Assembly (NCBI RefSeq): GCF_001043975.1
Contig: NZ_LABY01000101.1
Coordinates: 1 to 34,044 of the forward strand
Reading direction: 5' to 3'
Length of the DNA stretch: 34,044 bases
Source of the DNA: Methylobacterium variabile
GTDB taxonomy: Bacteria; Pseudomonadota; Alphaproteobacteria; Rhizobiales; Beijerinckiaceae
The notes below the pieces were generated by a model. The model was not told the DNA's origin. It made no database searches and saw only the letters and a program-made list of their open reading frames with translations. The first letter of the stretch is position 1; each line of letters begins with the position of its first letter. The translations under genes and the position numbers were made by a program. Below are positions 7,689 through 17,185 of this stretch, in pieces.

Positions 7689-7886
7689 ATGGCCGACACC
7701 CCGTCTCAGCGCGTGAAGAAACTCCGCGAGGCCCGCAAGGCGTCCGGGGAGCTGGAGACGAACGTCTGGGTGCCGGCGCAGGTGCAGCAGGCGATCGATG
7801 CGGCGGTGCGTGAGGGTCGTTTCCCGAATCGCCGCCTCGCGATCATCCACGCGCTCGAGCAAGCCTTCGTGGAGCCGAACATGTAG
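7689..7886 (+). CDS. Small ribbon-helix-helix-like protein upstream of repC
   Basis: 65 residues. A basic N-terminus (QRVKKLREARKASG) precedes ELETNVWVPAQVQQAIDAAV and EGRFPNRRLAIIHALEQAFV. The V-V-P-x-x-x-AID-x-x-V-x-EGRFP-x-R-x-AI-x-x-AL pattern is the strand-helix-helix layout of ribbon-helix-helix DNA-binding proteins. ATG at 7689 has GTGGAG about 8 nt upstream. It lies between a perfect palindrome and the repC leader, in the position of an autoregulated copy-number repressor such as CopG of pMV158; this role is inferred. No toxin partner is adjacent. Fold likely, function unproven. Confidence 0.7.
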   Translation: MADTPSQRVKKLREARKASGELETNVWVPAQVQQAIDAAVREGRFPNRRLAIIHALEQAFVEPNM

Positions 7887-7898
7887 ACGCGGCAAAGC

Positions 7899-7980
7899 AA
7901 AAAGCGCCGAGGTGGGGACCTCGGCGCTTTTGGATCTCATACGGTGGCTGGGGAAGCCGCCGCTGGAAGACCGGATTGAC
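7899..7980 (-). ncRNA. Candidate antisense (counter-transcribed) RNA to the repC leader
   Basis: A minus-strand transcript from about 7980 would be some 80 nt long and would end at the terminator at 7900-7931. It would form two hairpins with C-rich loops: one over 7943-7961 (stem of 7 pairs, loop UCCCC) and the terminator stem (loop CCCC). It has a near-consensus promoter. RepABC plasmids carry a similarly placed counter-transcribed RNA upstream of repC that limits copy number. Here it would pair with the repC leader next to a sequence able to block the repC ribosome-binding site. Prediction from sequence only. Confidence 0.55.
7900..7931. terminator. Strong bidirectional terminator hairpin upstream of repC
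   Basis: AAAAGCGCCGAGGT (7900-7913), loop GGGG, ACCTCGGCGCTTTT (7918-7931): a perfect 14-pair inverted repeat. It ends in four Ts on the plus strand and five Ts on the minus strand, so it can stop transcripts from both sides. It lies 13 bases after the stop of the RHH-like gene and would also end the antisense RNA. On the sense strand it may act as an attenuator for read-through into repC. Confidence 0.8.
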
Positions 7981-7982
7981 AC

Positions 7983-8062
7983 CCTCCTTCTAGCGGCTCC
8001 CGGACTCACCGTCAATGACGCCCGCTCGGGCGAACGGTCCCGCTTTGCCTCCGTCAAGGAGG
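7983..8062 (+). promoter_or_regulatory. repC leader with two anti-Shine-Dalgarno segments
   Basis: The repC ribosome-binding site AAGGAGG is at 8056-8062. CCTCC (8048-8052) can fold onto GGAGG (8058-8062) across a GTCAA loop. CCTCCTT (7983-7989) is the exact complement of the whole AAGGAGG and lies directly beside the predicted antisense start (about 7980). Both would hide the site from ribosomes. The arrangement suggests that antisense pairing with 7899-7980 changes which structure forms. Confidence 0.5.
7987..8015 (-). promoter_or_regulatory. Promoter of the candidate antisense RNA
   Basis: On the minus strand TTGACG (8015-8010), a 17-base spacer and TAGAAG (7992-7987) form a near-consensus sigma-70 promoter, the best in this region. 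Transcription would start near 7980 and run away from repC towards the terminator at 7900-7931. Confidence 0.55.
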
Positions 8063-8074
8063 TGTGGAGTGGAG

Positions 8075-9220
8075 ATGGTTCAGACCGGGGGCCGGCCGCT
8101 GACGCGCGCCGCCCTCGCCGGACAGAGACGCGCCCTCGAGGACGGGCGCACGGTGACGCGCAAGGAACTGTCCGCATCCGCCAGGGAGGCCGCCAAGGCC
8201 CTCGCCCTGCGGCCGTCCCTGCGGCTCGTGCTCTCCGAGCTCGTCGCCGCCTGGGGCGAGCAGGAGTGGTCGCGCCTCATCGTGTGGCCCTCGAACGACT
8301 ACCTGGTGTCGCGGACCGGGCTCTCGGAGCGCGCCGTGCGCTACGCGCTGCGCGACCTCGTCAGCCTCGAGCTCGTGACGCCGAAGGATTCCGCCAACGG
8401 CAAGCGCTACGCCATCCGGGCGCGCGACGGCACGATCGTGGATGCGTTCGGGTTCGACCTGACGCCGCTCTACGTGCGCCGGGGCGAGTGGGCGCTGGCG
8501 ATCCAGGCCCGCGCCGAGGCACGGGAGCGCCGCCGCCGGGCATTTGACCTGATGACGGTTCATCGGCGCGCGGTGGCCGAGGCCCTGCAGGCTCTCGCGA
8601 GCCGCCATCCCGAGACCCCCGTGGCCGATCTCGTGACCGTCCAGGCGAGCCTCGACGCCTCCTCCCCCGACCGGCGCTCGGCCGGCGATCCGGAGCTGGT
8701 CGTCGAGGCCTGGGGGGAGCTGCGGCAGATGGTGGAGGAACGCTTCTACGCAGCCGGCTGTGACGGCAAATCGCGCCGGCACATTGAAACAGAGAAAGGA
8801 TCCCTGAGTGAGTCTTGGAGCAAGGACTCGCCGGGGACGGTTGGGACGGCTCGCCACGCGGAATGGCCGGCAGCAGGTCTGCCACCGGCGCTGGTCGTCG
8901 AGGCCTGCCCGACCCTGCGCGACCTGGTGCGGGGCGAGATCCGCGAGGAGCACGAGGTCCTCGACGCCGGCCGGGGACTCAGGGCGTCGATCGGGGCGCA
9001 TCAGAGCGCCTGGGCCGAGGCATGCCAGGCACTGGGACCCTACCGGGCGGCGGTCCTCGTGCTGATCGTGGCCCAGCTCCACGACGACGACGTCTCCTCG
9101 GGACGCGACCGGATCCGCAATCCCGGCGGCTACTTCCGGCGGCTCGCGCGCCTGTGCGCGGAGGGGCGCTACAGCCCGGAGACCGAGCTGCTGGCGATGC
9201 GACGCCGGCGCTTGACGTGA
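8075..9220 (+). CDS. repC: RepC-family replication initiator
   Basis: 381 residues from ATG 8075; the GTG two codons earlier (8069) sits 6 nt after AAGGAGG and may be the true start. The N-terminal half carries the RepC hallmark LRLVLSELVAAWGEQEWSRL, IVWPSNDYLVSRTGLSERAV, RYALRDLVSLELVTPKDSAN and AFGFDLTPLYVRRGEW, a winged-helix DNA-binding region. A variable linker (about residues 225-270) precedes a C-terminal domain ending in PGGYFRRLARLCAEGRYSP. RepC initiates replication of alphaproteobacterial plasmids and chromids, usually as the third gene of repABC. No repA or repB is present here, so this is a solitary repC. Whether it drives a replicon or is a relic is unknown. Confidence 0.9.
   Translation: MVQTGGRPLTRAALAGQRRALEDGRTVTRKELSASAREAAKALALRPSLRLVLSELVAAWGEQEWSRLIVWPSNDYLVSRTGLSERAVRYALRDLVSLELVTPKDSANGKRYAIRARDGTIVDAFGFDLTPLYVRRGEWALAIQARAEARERRRRAFDLMTVHRRAVAEALQALASRHPETPVADLVTVQASLDASSPDRRSAGDPELVVEAWGELRQMVEERFYAAGCDGKSRRHIETEKGSLSESWSKDSPGTVGTARHAEWPAAGLPPALVVEACPTLRDLVRGEIREEHEVLDAGRGLRASIGAHQSAWAEACQALGPYRAAVLVLIVAQLHDDDVSSGRDRIRNPGGYFRRLARLCAEGRYSPETELLAMRRRRLT
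8756..8820. other. Candidate replication origin inside repC
   Basis: In studied RepABC replicons the origin lies within repC, in an AT-richer stretch between the two domain-coding parts. Here 8756-8820 is the only AT-richer part of the gene (CACATTGAAACAGAGAAAGG) and encodes the variable linker GKSRRHIETEKGSLSE. Position and composition fit; no further motif was found. Confidence 0.35.
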
Positions 9221-9582
9221 CGAGCCGATCGCCGGCCGGAGGACGTTCGAACGTGCCAACCTCGGCACTGAGGAGAGGAGTACCCGTGACCGTCAGGACG
9301 CCGACCGGTCGCGCGTTCCAGCAGACCGCGAGCCAGACCCAGCCTGTCGTGCCTTCCCGCTCGACACGGACGTCGTCTGCGAGCTGCGCGAGGAGAGCGA
9401 TGGCCGGCAGTCCTGCGGACCCTCAACTCCTGGACCGGTCCCGGCCCTCAGGACCGATGCCAGCCGGCTCGAATCGCGCCGGGCGATCGGGAGCATGGAT
9501 CCGGGACCACCGGTCGCATGGAACCCAGCGACGAAGCCCGCCGTTGATTTGTGCGGTGCAACATGGCCGCTGAGGAGCGATC
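9221..9582. other. Region downstream of repC with no intact gene
   Basis: About 360 bases. A GTG at 9286 follows AGGAGAGGAG with good spacing and opens a 95-codon frame to 9573. Its product, rich in Ser, Arg, Thr and Pro, looks like nothing known and may be chance. An overlapping frame carries a short toxin-like stretch, listed separately. No terminator is clear after repC. Confidence 0.3.
9354..9480 (+). pseudogene. Possible remnant of a VapC-like PIN toxin start
   Basis: In one plus-strand frame FPLDTDVVCELREESDGRQS appears. VapC toxins begin with a very similar hydrophobic-LDTNVVSELR strand holding the first catalytic Asp. Nothing downstream continues the PIN fold, and no start codon with a ribosome-binding site is in this frame. 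If real it is a decayed fragment of a toxin-antitoxin pair, often found near plasmid replication genes. A chance match remains quite possible. Confidence 0.2.
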
Positions 9583-9939
9583 ATGATCGGACCGGCTGAT
9601 CTCGAGGACATGATGCTGGACTACGCCGCCGCGCACCCGCCGGCGGCCGAGACCGAAACACGCTGTCGCCTGCCGTGGCAGCTGGCGATCTGGGCGTGGT
9701 GGCTCAATCCCGCGGTGCTGCTGGCCTTCGAGGCCCAGAAGGTGATCGAGCTGCGGCTCGTCAGGCTGGCCTGGGGCGGACGCGAGGGCCGGGACGAGGC
9801 CGTGTCGATGGTCACGGAGAAGTTCGCCGCCGCCCGCGAGGCGACCGAGACGCTGATGGGCTTCGGCTCGATCGACACGGTCGTTGCGCGCTACCGGGAG
9901 CACGTGGCCGTCAACGTCAGGCGCCTCCGGGCCGCATAA
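9583..9939 (+). CDS. Conserved hypothetical protein
   Basis: 118 residues. After an acidic N-terminus comes LPWQLAIWAWWLNPAVLLAF, then EAQKVIELRLVRLAWGG, SMVTEKFAAAREATETLMGF and a basic C-terminus VARYREHVAVNVRRLRA. The pattern (a W-rich helix, then NPAVLLAFEAQKVI, EKxxA and a final RYR-x(7)-N-RRL) recalls a paralogous family of short proteins common in Methylobacterium genomes, loosely phasin-like in helix content. ATG 9583 has GAGGAGCGATC before it. No proven function; the W-rich stretch might associate with membrane or granule surfaces (speculative). Confidence 0.7.
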   Translation: MIGPADLEDMMLDYAAAHPPAAETETRCRLPWQLAIWAWWLNPAVLLAFEAQKVIELRLVRLAWGGREGRDEAVSMVTEKFAAAREATETLMGFGSIDTVVARYREHVAVNVRRLRAA

Positions 9940-10080
9940 GCCGTGTGACAGTCGATTCTCCGCGCGAAGCCTCGTGCGAGAGTCGCCTGCGGGCGATCGG
10001 CGCGCCTCGGCAACGGATCGGCCCCTCGCGCGTAGCCTCATCGCTCCCTCAGGAGCGGGACGCCAGGGAGCACGCCGGGC

Positions 10081-11079
10081 ATGAGACACAAGCCGTTGCG
10101 GGAGCAGGTCATCGTCGTCACGGGCGCGTCGAGCGGCATCGGCCTCGCCACCGCCCGGATGGCCGTCGAGCGCGGCGCCCGGGTGGTTCTCGCCGCCCGC
10201 AGCGAGGACGTGCTCGCCCGGATCGCCGCCGAGCTCGGCCCCGGGGCTCTCGCCGTCACCGCGGATGTCGGCCGCCGGGAGGACGTCGAGGCCGTCGCCG
10301 AGAAGGCCGTCGCGGCGTTCGGCGGCTTCGACACCTGGGTCAACGTCGCCGGCCTGACCGTCTACGGGCCGTTGCGCGAGATCGCCCAGGAGGACCACGA
10401 GCGGCTCATCCGGACCAACTTCTGGGGGACGGTGAACGGCTCGCTCGTGGCCGCCGAGCACCTGCGCCGCCGCGGGGGCGCGCTGATCAACGTGGGCAGC
10501 ATCGCCTCCGACCTCGCCTTCCCGTTCCAGGGCCTCTACGCCGCCTCCAAGCACGCGGTGAAGGGCTTCACCGACACGCTGCGCATGGAGCTGATCGCGG
10601 AGGGCGCGCCGGTCTCCGTCACCCTGGTCAAGCCCGCGTCGGTCGACACGCCGCTGCCGGACCGTGCCCGCAACTACATGGACCGCCAGCCGACCCTGCC
10701 GCCGCCGATCTACCCGCCCGAGGAGGTGGCCAACGCCATCCTGCACGCCGCCGTGCACCCGCAGCGCGACATCTTCGTGGGCGGCGGCGGCAAGCTGTTC
10801 GTGATGGGCAAGGAGTTCGCGCCGGGCGCCTACGACGAGCTCGCCCCCGCCATCATCGCCCTGCAGAAGCGCTCCGAGCCGCCGCGGAGCCCGCAAGGGG
10901 CGCTCCACGCACCCCGGGAGGCCGGGCGCGAGCGGGGCGATCCGCCGACCTACGTCATGCGCACCAGTGCCTATACCCGCGCGACGCTGCACCCGCTGGC
11001 GACGACCGCCGGCGTCGCGGCCGGCCTGGCCGCCACGGCAGCCCTCATCCTCGGACGGCGCGGCCGACGGCCGCTCTGA
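10081..11079 (+). CDS. Short-chain dehydrogenase/reductase with C-terminal membrane tail
   Basis: 332 residues. TGASSGIG (cofactor loop), AARSEDVL after strand 2, NVAG in place of NNAG, catalytic Ser in NVGSIAS and YAASK. The basic residues after strand 2 (AAR) suggest NADP(H). The SDR core ends near residue 230. The tail is unusual: a disordered stretch rich in Pro, Arg and Glu (about 265-300) and a final hydrophobic segment TAGVAAGLAATAALILGRR that could anchor it in the membrane. ATG 10081 follows AGGGAG. Substrate unknown. It is followed by an FAD oxidoreductase on the same strand 179 bases on, probably separately transcribed. Confidence 0.85.
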   Translation: MRHKPLREQVIVVTGASSGIGLATARMAVERGARVVLAARSEDVLARIAAELGPGALAVTADVGRREDVEAVAEKAVAAFGGFDTWVNVAGLTVYGPLREIAQEDHERLIRTNFWGTVNGSLVAAEHLRRRGGALINVGSIASDLAFPFQGLYAASKHAVKGFTDTLRMELIAEGAPVSVTLVKPASVDTPLPDRARNYMDRQPTLPPPIYPPEEVANAILHAAVHPQRDIFVGGGGKLFVMGKEFAPGAYDELAPAIIALQKRSEPPRSPQGALHAPREAGRERGDPPTYVMRTSAYTRATLHPLATTAGVAAGLAATAALILGRRGRRPL

Positions 11080-11258
11080 CGGGCGCGCCGAACGGCCGGG
11101 ATCGGGGGGCGCGCGCGATTGCATGTTCGCGTGCGCCGCGTATCGTCGGGGCCGGCCCGAGGCGTGGCGGTCCGCTCCCATCCGGCGACGTCGTCGCGCG
11201 GGCGGGAATCGCGGCGCCGTGGCGAGCCCGTCGGTCCATCGCATCCCGAGGCGGAGAG

Positions 11259-12491
11259 TTGCGCAGCGCGATCGTTCTGGGCGCCGGCATGGTCGGCGTC
11301 GGCACAGCCCTCCACCTGCAGCAGCGCGGCTGGTCCGTCGTCCTCGTCGACAGGGGCGAGCCGGGACGGGAGACGAGCCACGGCAATGCCGGGATCATCC
11401 AGGGCGAGGCCGTCGAGCCCTACGCCATGCCCCGCGACGGGGCGACGCTGCTCGCGATCGCCACCGGTCGCAGCAACGACGTCCATTACGAGGCCCGCGC
11501 GCTCCACCGCCACCTCGGGCCGCTCCTGCGCTACTGGTGGCACTCGGCCCCCGCGCGCCACGCGGCCGCGTCGCGGGCCTACGCGACCCTCATCGCCCAG
11601 GCGGTTCCCGAACACGCGGCCCTGATCGAGGCGGCCGGCGCGACCGACCTCGTGCGCCAGGGCGGCTTCCGCGTCCTGCACCGCACGCCGCAGGACATGG
11701 AGCGGGCCGCGGCGGAGGCCGAGCGCCTGCGGGCGCGCTACGGCGTGCGCGCGCAGGTGCTGTCGCCGGCCGCGCTCGCCGCGGCGGAACCGGCGCTGAA
11801 GCAGACGGGGGCGGGCGCGATCCAGTGGCAGGACGCGTGGTCGGTCCGGGACCCGGGCGGCCTCGTCGCGGCCTACGCCGCCCTGTTCCGGCAGCGCGGC
11901 GGCACCGTGCGCCGGGGCGAGGCGGTCAGCCTCGGGCCGACCGCCCGGGGGTGGGGCATCCGGACCGCGGACGGGCCGGTCGAGGCCGAGGCCGCGGTCG
12001 TGGCGCTCGGGCCCTGGGCGCCCGACCTCCTGCGGCGGTTCGGCTACCGGATTCCGATGCTGCGCAAGCGCGGCTACCATCGGCACTGGCGCGGTCCCCG
12101 GACGCTGGCGCTGCCGCTCCTCGACGCGGCGAACGGCTACGTCATGGCGCCGATGGCGCAGGGTTTGCGCATCACCACCGGCGCCGAGCTGGCCTCGCCC
12201 GAGGCGGCGGAGAGCCCGGTCCAGCTCGCCCGCGCCGAGGCCGCCGCGCGGGACCTCGTCGATCTCGGCGTGCCCGGCGAGCACGCGCCGTGGTCCGGCA
12301 CGCGCCCCTGCATGCCCGACATGCTGCCGGTCATCGGCGCGGCGCCCCGCCATCCGGGCCTGTGGCTCCACTTCGGGCACGGCCACCAGGGCTTCACCCT
12401 CGGGCCCGCCACCGGCCGCCTGCTGGCCGAGACGATGTCGGGCGAGGTCCCGTTCGTGCCCGCTGCGCCGTTCCGCCCGGGCCGCCGCTGA
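11259..12491 (+). CDS. FAD-dependent oxidoreductase, D-amino-acid dehydrogenase (DadA)-like
   Basis: About 410 residues of the DAO family. The FAD-binding GxGxxG is AIVLGAGMVGVGTALHLQQ, with VVLVDRGEPGRETSHGNAG as the second strand and ribose contact. Near the C-terminus TRPCMPDMLPVIGAAP and GHGHQGFTLGPATGRLLAE are the typical DadA ending. It would oxidise an amino acid or related amine and feed electrons to the quinone pool. The start is uncertain: no ATG or GTG fits, and the TTG at 11259 has GAGG 7 nt upstream and starts exactly at the Rossmann strand. It converges on the desulfurase gene with a 62-base gap. Class sure, substrate not. Confidence 0.82.
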   Translation: MRSAIVLGAGMVGVGTALHLQQRGWSVVLVDRGEPGRETSHGNAGIIQGEAVEPYAMPRDGATLLAIATGRSNDVHYEARALHRHLGPLLRYWWHSAPARHAAASRAYATLIAQAVPEHAALIEAAGATDLVRQGGFRVLHRTPQDMERAAAEAERLRARYGVRAQVLSPAALAAAEPALKQTGAGAIQWQDAWSVRDPGGLVAAYAALFRQRGGTVRRGEAVSLGPTARGWGIRTADGPVEAEAAVVALGPWAPDLLRRFGYRIPMLRKRGYHRHWRGPRTLALPLLDAANGYVMAPMAQGLRITTGAELASPEAAESPVQLARAEAAARDLVDLGVPGEHAPWSGTRPCMPDMLPVIGAAPRHPGLWLHFGHGHQGFTLGPATGRLLAETMSGEVPFVPAAPFRPGRR

Positions 12492-12553
12492 CGCAAAGGC
12501 GGCGAGGCGCGCTGGCCTGCGGAGATCCGCCGCGGGAGCGGCCCCCGCGCCTT

Positions 12554-14459
<1,906 letters not shown>

Positions 14460-14473
<14 letters not shown>

Positions 14474-15851
14474 GGTAGTTGCCGAGCAGCACGTTATCGA
14501 GGCGGGCGATCGCGTCCTCCACCAACACCGCGGCCGAGAAGTAGCGGGTCACGAGGTGCGAGGCGATCGAGTGGTCGTTGGTGCCCATGTAGCGCACCGA
14601 CAGGCCGGGCTCGATCTCGCCGGTGACGCCGGACTTGTGCAGGCCGACCACGCCCTGCTCGCCCTCGCCGACGCGCAGCAGCAGGATCGAGGTGGTCTGG
14701 GCGCCGGTCACCGGGTCGATGTCGATCGGCAGCTTGTCGCTGGGGACGAGCGGCACGCCGCGCCAGGTGATGAACGGCGCCCCGAACAGGTGCACCACCA
14801 CCGGCGGCACCCCGCGGCGGGTCGCCTCCCGCCCGAAGGCCGCGATGGCGCGCGGGTGGGCGACGAAGAAGGCGGGCTTCTTCCACACCAGGGTCAGCAA
14901 CTCGTCGAGGTCGTCTGGGGTCGGCGGACCGCCGCGGGTCGGGATGCGCTGGCGCTGGCTCACCTCGTTGAGGAGGCCGAACTGCGAGTTGTTGAGGAGC
15001 TCCCACTCCTCGCGCTCCTTCACGGCGTCGACCGTGAGGCGGATCTGCTCGCGCAGCTGGTCGATCTCGTTCGAGTAGAGGTCGGTGACGCGGGTATGGG
15101 TGTTGAGGATCGTCTGGATTGTCGAGAGGTGGTACTCGCGCGGGTCGATCTCGTAATCGACGAAGGTGGTCGGCAGGCGCGGCTCGCCGGCATGGACGGC
15201 GAGCAGCTCGATGCCCTGCTCGCCGTAGGAATTGGTGTGGCCCTTCAGCCGGTCGCGTTCCTCGCGGTGCTGGGCGATGCGCGAGGCGACGGCCTCGTCC
15301 TCGATCGCGGCGCGGTCGAGGGTGAGCAGGGTCACCGCCGAGAGCGCCTTGACGGCCGGGGCGGGGGACGCCTCGCCGACGAGGTCGCCGTCGCCGAAAT
15401 AGTCGCCGCGGGTGGCCAGGCCCTGGCGCAGGCGCCCCTTGTAGGGACCCGACAGGGTCAGCTCGACGGTGCCGTCGGCGACGACCACGAGGCTGCGGCC
15501 GGCGGAGCCCTCCTCGGCGATGACGTCGCCGGCGCGGTGGCGGCTCTCGGTGAAGCGGCCGGCGAGCGCCGCGAGTTCCGCGTCGCCGAGGCGGCTGAAC
15601 AGCGGCACGGCGCGCAGGGAGCCGGGACGGACCGCGCGGGCCTCGCCCTCGGTCGAAAGGTCGATGCGGCCGGGCTTGGCCAGCACGACGGCGCGGCGGT
15701 TGACCCGGTAGACGCCGCCCGGCACGTCGACGAAGGGCAGCAGCCGCAGGAGGAAGCGCGGCGTGTTGGCCGCGTTCTGGACCGAGGTGACGGTCGCCGT
15801 GGCGAGATTGCGTGCGGCTGAGGCGCTGACGCTCAAACCCGGTCCGCTCAT
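14460..15851 (-). CDS. Family 2 encapsulin shell protein with cNMP-binding-like insertion
   Basis: 463 residues. An N-terminal arm (1-40), PFVDVPGGVYRVNRRAVVL, then a CRP-like cNMP domain at about 78-190, then the HK97-type shell core with the family 2 hallmarks TTFVDYEIDPREYHLSTIQT, WELLNNSQFGLL, GVPLVPSDKLPI and the end MGTNDHSIASHLVTRYFSAA. By the cNMP insertion it is family 2B-like. The phosphate-binding cassette reads GEASPAPAVKALSAVTLL and lacks the usual Arg, so cyclic nucleotide binding is doubtful. It self-assembles into a protein nanocompartment around the desulfurase. ATG 15851 has GGAG about 10 nt upstream; the frame is open to 15908 without a better start. Confidence 0.93.
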
Positions 15852-16053
15852 CGAGGTTCGTCTCCGTGTCGTCGTTGCGGGCTGATCCAGCCCTGTCTTC
15901 GGATGCATGACGCAAGGATCATCACCGTCCGCATGGGACGGCAGATCGTGACGGACGTATGTCTGCCCGTTCGCATTGTTCGTTCTGGCTTTTCTCGGGC
16001 GCGTCGGCGGCGAAAGATTTCGAATTACTGGCGAGATGCCGAGCGCTGCCGCA

Positions 16054-16083
16054 GCGATACCGGCGACTGGCCTCGAAGGTCAA
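16054..16083 (-). promoter_or_regulatory. Possible promoter of the encapsulin shell-cargo operon
   Basis: On the minus strand TTGACC (16083-16078), an 18-base spacer and TATCGC (16059-16054) resemble a sigma-70 promoter. It would give a leader of roughly 195 nt. The -35 box is good, the -10 only fair. Confidence 0.35.
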
Positions 16084-16175
16084 TAGAATGTTTTTTCATT
16101 TCTTGCCGGCGGTCCCGCAGGAAAATCTCCTGATAAGACGGCAACCAAAATCATGATCTACGGATTGGCGACATT

Positions 16176-16218
16176 GTGGAATATGGTTCCACGAGATCGC
16201 GGCCGTGCCGCGATCTCG
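16176..16218 (-). terminator. Double hairpin after the cysE-like gene
   Basis: Reading leftward from the cysE-like stop at 16257, CGAGATCGCGG/CCGCGATCTCG (16192-16218, 11 pairs, 5-base loop) is followed at once by GTGGAA/TTCCAC (16176-16192, 5-base loop). The first stem is strong enough to terminate, though no T-run follows. It would uncouple cysE from the shell gene. Confidence 0.5.
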
Positions 16219-16256
16219 CGATGAACCGTCTCCGGGAGGGATTTTCTCGGGCTCGG

Positions 16257-17156
16257 TCAGATGCCGTCGCCGAAGAACTGGTCCATGGTCAGGGCCGGCT
16301 CCTCCGAGCGCGGAATGCGCGACACCACCCGGGCCGGCACGCCCGCCACGGTGGTGTGGGGCGGCACGTCGTGCAGCACGACCGCGGCGGCGGCGACCTT
16401 GGCGCCCTCGCCGACCCGGATGTTCCCCAGCACCTTGGCGCCGACGCTCAGCAGCACCCCGCGGTCGATCTTCGGATGGCGGTCGCCGCTCTCCTTGCCG
16501 TTACCACCCAGCGTCACGGATTGCAGGATCGACACGTCGTCGGCGATCACCGCGGTCTCGCCGATCACCACCCCGGTGGCGTGGTCGATGAACACGCCCG
16601 AGCCGATCCGCGCCGCCGGGTGGATATCGCAGCCGAACACCTCCGAGATCCGGCTCTGGACGTGGAGGGCGAGCGTCATCCGGCCCTGGTGCCAGAGCCA
16701 GTGGGCGACCCGGTAGCCCTCGAGGGCGGCCAGGCCCTTGTAGAACAGGAAAGGGTCGAGGTAGCGGCGGCAGGTCGGGTCGCGCTCGCGGATCGCGATC
16801 AGGTCGCGCACGGCGTGGGCGCCGGCATGGGGGTCGGCCTCGAAGGCGGCGAGGCACAGGTCGCGCATCGACAGGCGGGCGAGGTCGCCGTCGCCGAGCC
16901 GATGGGCGAGACGGTAGGCGAGAGCCTGGGCGAGACTGCGCTGGTCGAGGATCGTGGCCTGGATGATCCCGGCGTAGAGCGGCTCCTCGATCAGTGCCGC
17001 CTCCGCCTCGGCGCGCAGCTCCGCCCAGACGTCCGCCTCCGCCGTGCTGTGGCTCGTCGCGCGCAGGGGCGGAGGGCCGAGGGCGGACGGGCTCCCCCGC
17101 AGGGCGGAGGTGATCGCGGGCCGCGTGAACGCGCCGGCGGGCGGTGCCGCGCTCAT
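16257..17156 (-). CDS. cysE: Serine O-acetyltransferase (CysE/EpsC type)
   Basis: 299 residues from ATG 17156 (GGGAG 11 nt upstream). A GTG at 17189 overlapping the upstream stop as GTGA would add 11 residues. A helical N-terminal domain contains RDPTCRRYLDPFLFYKGLAA and the HR-HWLWHQGR segment. It is followed by the left-handed beta-helix of hexapeptide repeats from IHPAARIGSGVFIDHATGVV through GDRHPKIDRGVLLSVGAKVL to AGVPARVVSR. The catalytic His and Asp are in IDHATG and the DP of RDPTC. It makes O-acetylserine from serine and acetyl-CoA, the carbon acceptor for cysteine synthesis. Its position just upstream of an encapsulated cysteine desulfurase indicates a linked role: precursor supply on one side, sulfur removal on the other. 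Confidence 0.92.
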   Translation of the reverse strand: MSAAPPAGAFTRPAITSALRGSPSALGPPPLRATSHSTAEADVWAELRAEAEAALIEEPLYAGIIQATILDQRSLAQALAYRLAHRLGDGDLARLSMRDLCLAAFEADPHAGAHAVRDLIAIRERDPTCRRYLDPFLFYKGLAALEGYRVAHWLWHQGRMTLALHVQSRISEVFGCDIHPAARIGSGVFIDHATGVVIGETAVIADDVSILQSVTLGGNGKESGDRHPKIDRGVLLSVGAKVLGNIRVGEGAKVAAAAVVLHDVPPHTTVAGVPARVVSRIPRSEEPALTMDQFFGDGI

Positions 17157-17185
17157 GCTGAGGGTTTCTCCCATCGGGCTGGACG

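Larger units (their letters stand above)
15852..16256. other. Intergenic region between cysE-like and shell genes
   Basis: A 405-base gap, AT-richer than its surroundings between about 15990 and 16175, with a run of Ts at 16091-16096. It holds two adjacent hairpins near the cysE end and a possible promoter for the shell-desulfurase pair (both listed). I find no gene in it. Confidence 0.5.

Noticed and set aside
7689..9220. A complete repABC operon
   Set aside because: No ParA-like Walker protein or ParB-like protein lies upstream; the 65-residue gene is far too short to be RepB.
14494..15915. Alternative minus-strand frame overlapping the shell gene
   Set aside because: Arg/Pro-rich shadow; the encapsulin frame has clear homology across its whole length.
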